From contig NZ_RRAZ01000018.1 in assembly GCF_003863335.1 (NCBI RefSeq), positions 1-64,000 of the forward strand: a stretch of DNA of 64,000 nucleotides. Direction: 5' to 3'. The position numbers were made by a program, and so were the translations under genes. Under the pieces are notes generated by a model. It was given only the letters and a program-made list of their open reading frames with translations. It searched no databases and was not told the DNA's origin. Shown here piece by piece: positions 6,540 to 15,038 of the stretch (the first letter of the stretch is position 1; the number at the start of each line of letters is the position of its first letter). This stretch comes from Falsigemmobacter faecalis. GTDB lineage: Bacteria > Pseudomonadota > Alphaproteobacteria > Rhodobacterales > Rhodobacteraceae.

Positions 6540-9236
6540 TCATGACGCGGGGGTGTAGTTCAGGATCGGCGAAAGCCAGCGTTCGGCCTCTGACAGATCC
6601 ATGCCTTTGCGGCGGGCGTAGTCTTCGGCCTGGTCTTTCTCGATCCGGGCGACGCCGAAATAATAGCTCTCAGGATGCGAGAGATAGAGGCCGGAGACCG
6701 AAGACCCGGGCCACATCGCCATGCTTTCCGTCAGCTGCACACCGGCCTGGGCTTCGGCGTCGAGCAGCTTAAAGAGGGTGACTTTCTCGGTGTGATCGGG
6801 CTGCGCGGGATAGCCGGGGGCAGGGCGGATGCCGGCATAGGGCTCGCCGATCAGCTCCTGGGGGGCATAGGTCTCATCCCTGGCATAGCCCCAGTGCTCG
6901 CGGCGCACGCGCTCATGCAGCATCTCGGCCATGGCTTCGGCATAGCGGTCGGCGAGGGCCTTCACCATGATCGAGGCGTAATCGTCATTCGCTTTTTCAA
7001 AGCGATCGGCGATTTCGATCTCCTCGGGACCGGCGGTGACGACAAAGCCGCCCACCCAGTCCGACGTGCCCTCAGGCGCCACGAAGTCCGAGAGCGCCAC
7101 ATTGGGGCGGCCTTCGCGCTTGGTGGTCTGCTGGCGCAGCGTGTGCAGCGTTGCAAGCTCGCTGCTGCGGTCCTCGCCGGTGAAGAGGCGGATGTCATCG
7201 CCCACCGCATTGGCCGGCCAGAAGCCGATGACGGCGCGGGGCTTGAACCATTTCTCCGAGATGATCTGCGCCAGCATCCCCTGGGCATCGGCAAAGAGCG
7301 CGCGGGCGGCCTCGCCCTGTTTTTCGTCGTCGAGGATCTTCGGATAGACGCCCTTCAGCTCCCAGGTCTGGAAGAAGGGGGTCCAGTCGATATAGCGCGC
7401 GATCTCGGCCAGATCCCAGTCCGCGATCACGCGGGTGCCGGTGAAAGACGGCGCTGCAGGGGCAAAGCCCGTGGGTTTAAAGGCATTGGCACGGGCCGCC
7501 GTCAGCGGCAGGCGCTGCTTCAGGCGCTCGGCGCGCTCATGGCCCTCGGCTACGGCTTTATACTCCGCGCGCAGCCCTTCGACATAACCGGGCTTCATCT
7601 CGGGCGAGAGAAGCTGGCCGACCACGCCCACGGCGCGGGAGGCATCGGTGACATAGACCGCCTGACCGCTGAGATAGCGGGGGGCGATCTTGACGGCGGT
7701 ATGGATCTTCGAGGTGGTGGCACCGCCGATCATCAGCGGGATGTCAAAACCCTCACGCTCCATCTCGGCGGCCATATGGACCATCTCATCGAGCGAGGGG
7801 GTGATAAGGCCGGAGAGCCCGATCACATCGACATTGTGTTCGCGCGCGGCCTGCAGGATCTTTTGCGGCGGCACCATGACGCCGAGATCAATGATCTCAT
7901 AATTGTTGCAGGCGAGAACCACGCCGACGATGTTTTTGCCGATGTCATGGACATCGCCTTTCACCGTGGCCATCAGGATTTTGCCCGCCGCCTGGCGTTC
8001 GCCCGAGCCGCCATTGGCAAGCTTTTCGGCCTCCATATAGGGCAGGAGCACGGCCACGGCCTGTTTCATCACCCGGGCGGATTTCACCACCTGGGGCAGG
8101 AACATTTTGCCCGCGCCGAAAAGATCGCCCACCACGTTCATCCCCGCCATCAGCGGGCCTTCGATGACATGCAGGGGGCGGTCGTAATTCTGCCGCGCCT
8201 CTTCGGTATCGGCTTCGATGAATTCGGTGATGCCATTGACCAGCGCATGTTCGATCCGCTTGGCGACCGGCCAGTCGCGCCAGCCGAGATCGCGCTCTTT
8301 GGCCTCTTTGCCGCCGGTGCCGCGGTACTTCTCGGCCACTTCCAGCAGACGCTCGGTGGCGTCGGCGCGGCGGTTCAGAACGGCATCCTCGCAGGCCTCG
8401 CGCAGGTCGGGGTCGATCTGGTCGTAGACCGCCAGCTGGCCCGCGTTGACGATGCCCATATCCATCCCCGCCTGAATGGCGTGGTATAGGAAAACGGCAT
8501 GCATGGCTTCGCGCACCGGCTCATTGCCGCGGAAGGAGAACGACAGGTTCGACACCCCGCCCGAGACATGGGCATGGGGCAGATTCTGGCGGATCCAGGC
8601 CGTGGCCTCAATGAAATCAACGCCGTAGTTGTTGTGCTCTTCGATGCCCGTGGCGATGGCGAAGACATTGGGGTCAAAGATGATGTCTTCCGGCGGGAAG
8701 CTCAGCTCTTCGGTCAGGATCTTATAGGCGCGGGCGCAGATCTCAACCTTGCGCTGGTAGCTGTCGGCCTGGCCTTTTTCATCAAAGGCCATGACCACGA
8801 CCGCCGCGCCATAGGCAAGGCAGAGCGAGGCATGGTGGCGGAACTGCTCTTCGCCCTCTTTCAGCGAGATCGAGTTGACGATGGCCTTGCCCTGCACGCA
8901 TTTCAGACCAGCCTCGATGACCTCCCATTTTGAGCTGTCGATCATCACCGGGACGCGGGCGATATCGGGCTCTGAGGCGACGAGGTTCAGATATTCGATC
9001 ATCGCGGCCTGCGAGTCGATCAGACCCTCATCCATATTGATGTCGATGATCTGCGCGCCGTTTTCGACCTGCTGGCGGGCCACTTCGAGGGCGGCGGCAT
9101 AGTCGCGGTTGGTGACCAGTTTGCGGAATTTGGCCGAGCCGGTGACATTGGTCCGCTCGCCGACGTTCACGAAGGGGATGTCGGGTGTCAGAACGAAGGG
9201 CTCAAGGCCCGAAAGGCGCAGGTAAGGGGTGGTCAT
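6540..9236 (-). CDS. metH: B12-dependent methionine synthase, pterin/B12/activation subunit (split MetH)
   Basis: This 898-residue protein corresponds to the C-terminal three quarters of MetH. It has a methyltetrahydrofolate (pterin) domain near residues 20-290 ([27 protein letters not shown]) and a B12 cap near 320-415. The B12-binding domain has the lower-ligand motif DVHDIGKN at 428-435 (His430) with [11 protein letters not shown]. The AdoMet-activation domain ends [12 protein letters not shown] ... SYYFGVARI. It transfers the methyl group of 5-methyl-THF through cobalamin to homocysteine bound by the partner subunit. The start overlaps the stop of the homocysteine-binding gene by one base (TGATG), so the two halves are probably co-translated. 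Two-gene MetH is known in several alphaproteobacteria. Confidence 0.95.
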   Translation of the reverse strand: MTTPYLRLSGLEPFVLTPDIPFVNVGERTNVTGSAKFRKLVTNRDYAAALEVARQQVENGAQIIDINMDEGLIDSQAAMIEYLNLVASEPDIARVPVMIDSSKWEVIEAGLKCVQGKAIVNSISLKEGEEQFRHHASLCLAYGAAVVVMAFDEKGQADSYQRKVEICARAYKILTEELSFPPEDIIFDPNVFAIATGIEEHNNYGVDFIEATAWIRQNLPHAHVSGGVSNLSFSFRGNEPVREAMHAVFLYHAIQAGMDMGIVNAGQLAVYDQIDPDLREACEDAVLNRRADATERLLEVAEKYRGTGGKEAKERDLGWRDWPVAKRIEHALVNGITEFIEADTEEARQNYDRPLHVIEGPLMAGMNVVGDLFGAGKMFLPQVVKSARVMKQAVAVLLPYMEAEKLANGGSGERQAAGKILMATVKGDVHDIGKNIVGVVLACNNYEIIDLGVMVPPQKILQAAREHNVDVIGLSGLITPSLDEMVHMAAEMEREGFDIPLMIGGATTSKIHTAVKIAPRYLSGQAVYVTDASRAVGVVGQLLSPEMKPGYVEGLRAEYKAVAEGHERAERLKQRLPLTAARANAFKPTGFAPAAPSFTGTRVIADWDLAEIARYIDWTPFFQTWELKGVYPKILDDEKQGEAARALFADAQGMLAQIISEKWFKPRAVIGFWPANAVGDDIRLFTGEDRSSELATLHTLRQQTTKREGRPNVALSDFVAPEGTSDWVGGFVVTAGPEEIEIADRFEKANDDYASIMVKALADRYAEAMAEMLHERVRREHWGYARDETYAPQELIGEPYAGIRPAPGYPAQPDHTEKVTLFKLLDAEAQAGVQLTESMAMWPGSSVSGLYLSHPESYYFGVARIEKDQAEDYARRKGMDLSEAERWLSPILNYTPAS

Positions 9237-10276
9237 CAGGCTTTTACCTCACGCGGGGCGAAGGGGGCGACGGCTTCGGCGATCGCGCGGATATGCTCAG
9301 GCGTGGTGCCGCAGCAGCCGCCGGTGATATTGAGAAGGCCCGCACGGGCGAAATCGGCGATCTGGCGGGCGGTGTCTTCCGGGCCTTCGTCATATTGGCC
9401 GAAAGCATTGGGCAGGCCCGCATTGGGATAGGCGCAGATATGCGTCGGGGCCACGGCTGCGAGTTCGGCGATATGCGGCCGCATGGCCGAGGCACCGAGC
9501 GCGCAGTTCAGACCGACCGAGAAGGGGCGGGCATGGGCGACCGAATGCCAGAAGGCGGTCGGCGTCTGTCCGGTCAGCGTGCGGCCCGAGGCATCGGTGA
9601 TGGTGCCCGAGATCATGATCGGCAGGCGGCTTCCGTGTTCGGCAAAGGCTTCAAAGGTCGCGAAGATCGCGGCTTTGGCGTTCAGCGTGTCAAAGATCGT
9701 CTCAATGAGGATGAGATCGGCACCGCCCGCGATCAGCCCGCGGACCTGCTGGCCGTAAGCGGTGCGCAGCTCATCAAAGCTGACGGCGCGGTAGCCGGGG
9801 TTATTGACGTCCGGCGAGATTGAGGCGGTGCGGTTGGTGGGGCCGACGGCGCCTGCAACAAAGCGCGGTTTGCCGTCGATCGCGGTGGCGCGGTCGAGCG
9901 CGCGGCGGACCACGCGCGCGCCTTCATAGTTCAGATCCCAGACCGCCTCTTCCATGCCGTAATCGGCCTGGGCGATGGTGGTGGCGGAGAAAGTATTGGT
10001 TTCAACAATATCGGCGCCGGCCATGGCGTATTTGAAGTGGATCTCTTCAATGGCCCCGGGCTGGCTGAGAATCAGCAGATCATTATTGCCCTTCTGGGGC
10101 TTTTCCGAGTGGTGGCGGCAGGCACAGCCCGAGCCATGGCCGGTGTAGTCGTCCTCTCCGAGGCCGAGGCCCTGGATCTGGGTGCCCATGGCGCCGTCGA
10201 GAACGAGAATGCGGTCACGCGCAAGGCGTTCAAGCTGCCCGAAGGCGGCCGAGCGGGGAAGCTGGAAGATCTGCAT
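9236..10276 (-). CDS. Methionine synthase homocysteine-binding subunit (split MetH N-terminus)
   Basis: This 346-residue homocysteine S-methyltransferase domain has the barrel start [15 protein letters not shown] near residues 25-39, [12 protein letters not shown], and zinc-ligand cysteines in GLNCALG (Cys258) and [11 protein letters not shown] (Cys321, Cys322). These match the Zn-thiolate site of MetH and BHMT. It has no pterin or B12 domain; those are encoded by the next gene, overlapping by one base. The upstream 5' region carries two dyad-symmetric motifs that could be regulatory. A stand-alone BHMT-like enzyme is possible from sequence alone, but the coupling argues for the MetH N-terminal module. 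Confidence 0.93.
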   Translation of the reverse strand: MQIFQLPRSAAFGQLERLARDRILVLDGAMGTQIQGLGLGEDDYTGHGSGCACRHHSEKPQKGNNDLLILSQPGAIEEIHFKYAMAGADIVETNTFSATTIAQADYGMEEAVWDLNYEGARVVRRALDRATAIDGKPRFVAGAVGPTNRTASISPDVNNPGYRAVSFDELRTAYGQQVRGLIAGGADLILIETIFDTLNAKAAIFATFEAFAEHGSRLPIMISGTITDASGRTLTGQTPTAFWHSVAHARPFSVGLNCALGASAMRPHIAELAAVAPTHICAYPNAGLPNAFGQYDEGPEDTARQIADFARAGLLNITGGCCGTTPEHIRAIAEAVAPFAPREVKA

Positions 10277-10345
10277 GGGTCACCTTGCGCGAAATCAGGA
10301 GGCCGGGGCCTCGTCAGGCTTTGCTATAGGGCAGGGGGAGCTGAA

Positions 10346-10395
10346 TGTGAAATTCACAGATCACAACGTTTATATGAATTTCTCTCATACTTGCA
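10346..10395. promoter_or_regulatory. Two dyads upstream of split metH, candidate operator
   Basis: About 70 bases upstream of the homocysteine-binding subunit gene are TGTGAAATTCACA (10346-10358, perfect around a central A) and ATATGAATTTCTCTCATA (near 10372-10389, TATGA-N7-TCATA). Nothing else in this short gap explains them. Methionine regulators such as MetR and SahR bind dyads, but I cannot assign either factor. I looked for and did not find a SAM-II aptamer. Confidence 0.35.
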
Positions 10396-10416
10396 GCCGG
10401 GCTTTTCGGGGCGAGG

Positions 10417-10462
10417 CCGGGGCGCTGCCCCGGACCCCGGAGTATTTTGAAAAAGCCAAAGC
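10417..10462 (+). repeat. Extragenic repeat, copy 1 (GGAGTATTTT...GCCAAAGC)
   Basis: A GC-rich inverted block (CCGGGGCGCTGCCCCGG) is followed by ACCCCGGAGTATTTTGAA and AAAGCCAAAGC. The same layout recurs at 29596-29650 (minus) and 47901-47950 (plus). It sits between metH and the SDR gene. Confidence 0.75.
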
Positions 10463-10522
10463 GAGGGCTTGGAGCGCGGGGCGGCGGCTGGCATAGCGGG
10501 GGAAACGGCGGTCGGGGGCGAG

Positions 10523-11356
10523 ATGGAGCGGGTCATTCTTATTACGGGGTCCTCCTCGGGCATTGGTTATGATGCGGCAAAGACCATGCGGGCGCGCGGC
10601 TGGCGGGTGCTGGCGACGGCGCGGCAGGCGCAGGATGTGGCGCGGCTGGAGGCGGAGGGTTTTGAGAGCTTTCTTCTGGATATCGCCAGCTCAGACAGTA
10701 TTGCGCGGGCGCTGGAGGAGATTGACCTGCGGACCGGTGGTCGGCTGGATGTGCTTTATAACAATGCAGGCTTTGCCATTCCGGGTGCGGTGGAGGATCT
10801 TCCGCGCGGCGCGCTGGAGGAGGTTTTTGCCACCAATGTCTTTGGCACCCATGAGCTGACGCGGGCGGTGATTGCGCGGATGCGGGCCGCAGGGAGCGGG
10901 CGGATTGTGACGGTGTCGTCGGTTCTGGGCCTGGTGCCGCGGAAGTGGCGCGGGGCCTATGTGGCGTCAAAATATGCGCTGGAGGGGCTGACGGATGTGT
11001 TGCGCCTTGAGATGCGCGGCGAGCCGATCCGGGTCAGCCTGATTGAGCCGGGGCCGGTGACGAGCCGGTTTCGCGTCAATCAGATCCCGGGCTTTGAGCG
11101 CTGGATTGACTGGAAGGGCTCAGTTCGGGCGGCGGATTATGAGCGCGGGCTGGTTGGACGGCTGTATCTGGCAGAGGGGGCACAGAAGGATGCGTTTGAG
11201 CGTCCGGCGGGGGATGTGACGAAAGCGCTGATCCATGCGGCCGAATCTCTGCGGCCCAAAGCGCGGTATTTTGTCACCACGCCGACATGGCTGATGGCGA
11301 TCTGCCGCCGTCTTTTGCCGGGATCTGCGCTCGACTGGGTGATCTCGAAGGGCTGA
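10523..11356 (+). CDS. Short-chain dehydrogenase/reductase (SDR)
   Basis: This is a 277-residue classical SDR. The N-terminal Rossmann motif TGSSSGIG lies near residues 7-14, LYNNAGFAIPG near 81-91, and VSSVLGLV carries the catalytic Ser. The YVASK tetrad (Tyr and Lys) is near 150 and EPGPV follows. The substrate cannot be told from sequence. I chose the ATG at 10523, where MERVILITG begins, because the fold starts there; the longer frame from 10469 only adds repeat-element-derived residues. It lies alone between the extragenic repeat and the secE promoter. Confidence 0.88.
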   Translation: MERVILITGSSSGIGYDAAKTMRARGWRVLATARQAQDVARLEAEGFESFLLDIASSDSIARALEEIDLRTGGRLDVLYNNAGFAIPGAVEDLPRGALEEVFATNVFGTHELTRAVIARMRAAGSGRIVTVSSVLGLVPRKWRGAYVASKYALEGLTDVLRLEMRGEPIRVSLIEPGPVTSRFRVNQIPGFERWIDWKGSVRAADYERGLVGRLYLAEGAQKDAFERPAGDVTKALIHAAESLRPKARYFVTTPTWLMAICRRLLPGSALDWVISKG

Positions 11357-11370
11357 GGCGGGGTCTTCGC

Positions 11371-11399
11371 TTGAATTTGCCGCGTCTTCGGCCTATCTG
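11371..11399 (+). promoter_or_regulatory. Candidate sigma-70 promoter for secE-nusG
   Basis: TTGAAT at 11371-11376 and TATCTG at 11394-11399 are separated by 17 bases, 29 bases before the secE start, with the SDR stop just upstream. It is a match by eye to the housekeeping consensus only. Confidence 0.4.
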
Positions 11400-11427
11400 G
11401 CCTTATTGCGGAGAGCAGAGGCAGATC

Positions 11428-11625
11428 ATGGCGAAGACCAACCCGGCACAGTTTATTCAGCAGACCCGGAACGAAATCGGCAAGATCCACTGGCCGAACC
11501 GTCGCGAAGTGACACTGACGACCATCATGGTCTTCATCCTGTCCACGATTGCGGCCGTATTTTTCTTTATGGTCGACAGCGGCATCAACCTTGGTCTGCG
11601 CGCGCTCCTGGGTCTTTTCTCCTGA
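11428..11625 (+). CDS. secE: Preprotein translocase subunit SecE
   Basis: This 65-residue protein is typical of the short single-span SecE. The cytosolic amphipathic part NEIGKIHWPNRREVTLTTIMVF contains the conserved K..W....E motif, and one membrane helix follows (FILSTIAAVFFFMVDSGINLGL). It stabilises the SecYEG channel. The ATG at 11428 (MAKTNPAQF) lies just upstream of this core. It is followed by nusG, the usual secE-nusG pairing. Confidence 0.95.
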   Translation: MAKTNPAQFIQQTRNEIGKIHWPNRREVTLTTIMVFILSTIAAVFFFMVDSGINLGLRALLGLFS

Positions 11626-11794
11626 TCCGGAACGACTTGCGATCAGGCCCCTGCTTCGTTAGAAGGGGCCGGAACTTCCGGACAGCGGCGTGCGAGCGAT
11701 TCGCCTGCGCGCCGCGGTTTTGTTCCCGGAAGGGCCATTTCGGCTGAGAATGACCAAACGTCCGGGCCTCCGGATATAGCGACAGGTGACACGC

Positions 11795-12331
11795 ATGGCA
11801 AAGCGCTGGTATTCGGTGAGCGTCCTCTCGAACTTCGAGAAAAAGGTCGCCGAACAGATTCGTACCGCCGTTGCGGACGCCGGTCTGCAGGAAGAAATTG
11901 ACGAAGTTCTGGTCCCCACGGAAGAGGTGATCGAGATCCGTCGTGGCAAGAAAGTGACCTCTGAGCGTCGCTTCATGCCGGGCTATGTGCTGGTGCACAT
12001 GGATATGTCGAACCGCGGCTATCACCTGATCACCTCGATCAACCGCGTCACCGGGTTCCTGGGTCCGCAGGGCCGCCCGATGCCGATGCGCGATGAAGAA
12101 GTGAACGGGATGCTGAACCGCACCGAAACGGTGGGTGAGGTCGCTCCGCGCAACCTGATCCGCTTTGAGATCGGTGAGCGCGTCAAAGTGAACGATGGCC
12201 CGTTTGAGGGCTTCGACGGTATGGTCGAGGAGGTCGATGAGGCTGTCTCGCGCCTGAAAGTGACCGTCTCGATCTTCGGCCGGGCAACCCCGGTTGAGCT
12301 GGAATTCACTCAGGTGACCAAGGTTATCTGA
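11795..12331 (+). CDS. nusG: Transcription termination/antitermination protein NusG
   Basis: This 178-residue NusG has the NGN domain (KRWYSVSVLSNFEKKVAE near 3-20, MPGYVLVHMDM near 67-77, VTGFLG) and a C-terminal KOW domain (IGERVKVNDGPFEGFDGMVEEVD near 124-146). It binds RNA polymerase and couples it to Rho or ribosomal S10. The ATG at 11795 (MAKRWYS) is preferred over one three codons upstream (MTRMAKRW) because family members begin here. About 170 bases separate it from secE; a GGCCCCT/AAGGGGCC hairpin lies in that gap but has no T-run. Confidence 0.96.
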   Translation: MAKRWYSVSVLSNFEKKVAEQIRTAVADAGLQEEIDEVLVPTEEVIEIRRGKKVTSERRFMPGYVLVHMDMSNRGYHLITSINRVTGFLGPQGRPMPMRDEEVNGMLNRTETVGEVAPRNLIRFEIGERVKVNDGPFEGFDGMVEEVDEAVSRLKVTVSIFGRATPVELEFTQVTKVI

Positions 12332-12425
12332 GGATGCGCGGGAGGCGGACGGAGCAATCCGGGCCGCCCGACCGCTAAACTTGCTGTCGGATAATCCGGT
12401 GGCACAGTGATAAGGAGAGGGCCAG

Positions 12426-12878
12426 ATGGCCAAGAAGATTATGGGGCAGCTGAAGCTGCAGGTGAAGGCTCAGCAAGCCAACCCGTCGCCGCCGGTTGGT
12501 CCGGCGCTGGGTCAGCGCGGCCTGAACATCATGGCGTTCGTCAAAGAATTCAACGCCAAGACCGCAGACATCGAAGCAGGTTCGCCGACCCCGGTCGTCA
12601 TCACCTACTACGCAGACAAGTCGTTCACGCTTGAGCTGAAAACCGCACCGGCATCGTTCCTGCTGAAAAAAGCAGCCGGTCTGAAGCCGCAGGGCAAGCG
12701 CGCCCGTATGCAGGGTTCGCCGAAGCCGGGCCGCGTTGTCCAGGGCACCGTGACCGTTGCTCAGGTTCGCGCGATCGCTGAAGCGAAAATGAAAGACCTG
12801 TCGGCCAACGATATCGAAGCAGCAATGCTGATCATCGTGGGTTCGGCCCGCTCCTGCGGCATCGAAGTGAAGGGCTGA
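12426..12878 (+). CDS. rplK: 50S ribosomal protein L11
   Basis: This 150-residue protein begins [20 protein letters not shown] followed by [22 protein letters not shown]. It is the canonical L11 N-terminal domain that contacts the GTPase-associated region of 23S rRNA. The C-terminal rRNA-binding part includes [21 protein letters not shown] ribosome-binding AAGGAGAGG precedes the ATG. It is the first of the rplK-rplA pair, with 5 bases to rplA. Confidence 0.97.
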   Translation: MAKKIMGQLKLQVKAQQANPSPPVGPALGQRGLNIMAFVKEFNAKTADIEAGSPTPVVITYYADKSFTLELKTAPASFLLKKAAGLKPQGKRARMQGSPKPGRVVQGTVTVAQVRAIAEAKMKDLSANDIEAAMLIIVGSARSCGIEVKG

Positions 12879-12883
12879 TTGTA

Positions 12884-13579
12884 ATGACCAAAGTTGCAAA
12901 ACGCACCGCCTCCGCCCGCGCTCTGTTTGACGGCAAGTCGAACCTGACCGTTGAAGACGCTGTTGCGCTGATCAAATCGGCTGCGACCGCGAAATTCGAC
13001 GAGACCGTTGAGATCTCGCTGAACCTCGGCGTTGACCCGCGTCACGCAGACCAGATGGTCCGCGGCGTTGTCGGCCTGCCGAACGGCACCGGTAAAACCG
13101 TGCGCGTCGCTGTTTTCGCCCGTGGCGCCAAGGCTGATGAAGCCAAAGCAGCCGGCGCAGACATCGTTGGTGCAGAAGACCTGCTGGAGACCATCCAGAA
13201 GGGTGTCATCGAGTTCGATCGCTGCATCGCGACCCCGGACATGATGCCGCTGGTTGGCCGCCTGGGCAAAATCCTCGGCCCGCGCAACCTGATGCCGAAC
13301 CCGAAAGTGGGCACCGTGACCATGGATGTCGCGACCGCTGTCGGCAACGCTAAGGGCGGCGAAGTGCAGTTCAAAGTCGAAAAAGCCGGGATCATCCACG
13401 GCGGCGTCGGCAAAGTCTCCTTCGACGCAGCGAAGCTCGCTGAAAACATCCGCACCTTCGTGGACGCGGTTGTCAAAGCGAAACCGGCTGGCGCCAAAGG
13501 CACCTACCTGAAAAAAGTCTCGCTTGCTTCGACCATGGGTCCTGGCGTAAGCGTTGACCTCGCCTCGACTTCGAAGTAA
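12884..13579 (+). CDS. rplA: 50S ribosomal protein L1
   Basis: This 231-residue protein has the L1 signature region ([19 protein letters not shown] near 125-143) and the N-terminal [21 protein letters not shown]. It forms the L1 stalk at the ribosomal E site and in many bacteria represses its own operon by binding the leader mRNA. It starts 5 bases after rplK and is clearly co-transcribed with it. Confidence 0.97.
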   Translation: MTKVAKRTASARALFDGKSNLTVEDAVALIKSAATAKFDETVEISLNLGVDPRHADQMVRGVVGLPNGTGKTVRVAVFARGAKADEAKAAGADIVGAEDLLETIQKGVIEFDRCIATPDMMPLVGRLGKILGPRNLMPNPKVGTVTMDVATAVGNAKGGEVQFKVEKAGIIHGGVGKVSFDAAKLAENIRTFVDAVVKAKPAGAKGTYLKKVSLASTMGPGVSVDLASTSK

Positions 13580-13829
13580 GTCACGGCAAAAGAATTCCTG
13601 ACTCGCAAGAGTTCAGGGAGACGGGGCAGCAATGCCCCGTCCTGTCCGAGACGGAGGGTGCGTATGACCCATACGCTTAATGTCCTTCCTGAGATGGGAA
13701 ACGGGAACGAAGCCGGAGGCGCTGCCTCGGGTGATCTGACCGGGACCCTCACGGACCCGACCGCTGCCATCCCACAAAGGTGGTGGCGAAAACGAGCCGG
13801 GGAGCAATCCCCAAACTTGGAGTAAACCT
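13580..13829 (+). promoter_or_regulatory. rplJ (L10) leader with three consecutive hairpins
   Basis: The 250 bases before rplJ hold no gene. They contain CCTGACTC-GCAA-GAGTTCAGG (13597-13617), GACGGGGC-AGCAAT-GCCCCGTC (13620-13641) and GCGTATG-ACC-CATACGC (13660-13676). L10-L7/L12 binding to a structured rplJ leader is established in other bacteria, which makes this the likely autoregulatory target. I did not verify the specific L10 kink-turn fold. A promoter for rplJL-rpoBC could also lie here. Confidence 0.5.
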
Positions 13830-14345
13830 GTGGATAGAGCCCAGAAAGAACAACTGGTCGAGGAACTCGGCCAGGTCTTCGCAAGCTCTGGCGTCGTGGT
13901 GGTTGCCCACTACGAAGGCATGACGGTTGCTCAGATGCAGGCCCTGCGTGCGGAAATGCGTTCCGTAGGCGGTGGCGTTCGCGTCGCCAAGAACAAGCTC
14001 GCTCAGATCGCCCTTGAAGGCAAACCCCAGTCGGGGATCGCCGCTCTGCTCAAGGGTATGACTGCTTTCGCTTATTCGGAAGATCCGGTCGCTGCGGCGA
14101 AGATCTCCGAAGCATATGCCAAGAAAAACGACAAGTTCGTGATTCTCGGCGGTGCTATGGGCGAAACGGTTCTCGACCAGGCTGGTGTTAAAGCTGTTGC
14201 AGCTATGCCGTCGCGTGAAGAGCTTATCGCTCAGATCGTTTCGTGCATCGGTGCCCCGGCTTCGAACATCGCTGGTGCGATCGGCGCGCCTGCGGCGAAC
14301 ATCGCTGGCATCCTCTCGACTATCGAGGACAAAGCGGCTGCCTGA
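13830..14345 (+). CDS. rplJ: 50S ribosomal protein L10
   Basis: This 171-residue protein begins [20 protein letters not shown] and contains [22 protein letters not shown], the rRNA/L11-binding N-terminal domain. The C-terminal helix ([22 protein letters not shown]) carries the L7/L12 dimers. The start codon is GTG at 13830, 6 bases after a GGAG. Alanine/glycine-rich repeats GAPASNIAG and GAPAANIAG occur near the end. It sits with rplL as the stalk operon. Confidence 0.96.
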   Translation: MDRAQKEQLVEELGQVFASSGVVVVAHYEGMTVAQMQALRAEMRSVGGGVRVAKNKLAQIALEGKPQSGIAALLKGMTAFAYSEDPVAAAKISEAYAKKNDKFVILGGAMGETVLDQAGVKAVAAMPSREELIAQIVSCIGAPASNIAGAIGAPAANIAGILSTIEDKAAA

Positions 14346-14419
14346 GCCACACCCTCTCGTGCCGGAGATGTGTTCAACACGTCGCCGGAACCCCATCTTT
14401 GATACTAGGAAGCTAAAAA

Positions 14420-14791
14420 ATGGCTGATCTTAAAGCACTTGCCGAACAAATCGTTGGTCTGACCCTCCTGCAAGCTCAGGAACTGAAAACCATCCTGAAA
14501 GACGAGTACGGCATCGAGCCGGCTGCTGGTGGCGCTGTTATGGTTGCCGGCCCGGCTGCAGCTGCTGAAGCAGTTGAAGAGAAAACCGAGTTCGACGTCG
14601 TCCTGACCGACGCTGGCGCGAACAAAATCAACGTCATCAAAGAAGTCCGCGCCATCACCGGCCTGGGCCTGAAAGAAGCTAAAGACCTCGTCGAAGCTGG
14701 CGGCAAGGTCAAAGAAGGCGCTTCGAAAGCTGACGCTGAAGCCATGAAAAAGAAACTCGAAGAAGCTGGCGCTAAAATCGAGCTGAAGTGA
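14420..14791 (+). CDS. rplL: 50S ribosomal protein L7/L12
   Basis: This 123-residue protein has an N-terminal dimerisation helix ([20 protein letters not shown]), an alanine-rich hinge ([11 protein letters not shown]) and the C-terminal factor-binding domain ([20 protein letters not shown], then [12 protein letters not shown]). It recruits translation factors to the ribosome. It lies 74 bases after rplJ with a good Shine-Dalgarno (AGGAAG). Codon use is strongly biased, as expected for a very highly expressed gene. Confidence 0.97.
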   Translation: MADLKALAEQIVGLTLLQAQELKTILKDEYGIEPAAGGAVMVAGPAAAAEAVEEKTEFDVVLTDAGANKINVIKEVRAITGLGLKEAKDLVEAGGKVKEGASKADAEAMKKKLEEAGAKIELK

Positions 14792-14800
14792 TTGTGATCT

Positions 14801-14817
14801 GAATGCCTGAGGCATTC
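14801..14817 (+). terminator. Hairpin in the rplL-rpoB gap, possible attenuator
   Basis: GAATGCC-TGA-GGCATTC forms a 7-base-pair stem ten bases after rplL, with no U-run. Partial termination between rplL and rpoB is known in other bacteria and would give the excess of L7/L12 over polymerase. That role is inferred. The remaining bases to 15038 contain no gene. Confidence 0.45.
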
Positions 14818-15038
14818 TGACACTATCTTCCAGGCCGGATCCGGGGTATCCCCCGGGTCCGGCTCGACCTGTCTCGAAGGGTGCATTTGTGAATGCCCCC
14901 TTCCGGAAAGGTCCGGATTCGGGAGTTCGCCGGTGGGACGGCGGGCAGGCATGGAATCCGCGATATCCGCGTTCGAAAGGCGTTCCTCCCGTGGCCCGAC
15001 GGGATGGCGCGTCGTGATGACGAAAGGTGACCACGAGC

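Noticed and set aside
6675-8489. A 604-residue plus-strand frame opposite metH
   Set aside because: The minus-strand protein has all MetH domains; the plus frame is a codon-bias artefact.
10277-10420. A SAM-II or SAH riboswitch before metH
   Set aside because: I looked for the pseudoknot-forming conserved bases of SAM-II and the SAH aptamer and did not find them. Only two dyads remain as regulatory candidates.
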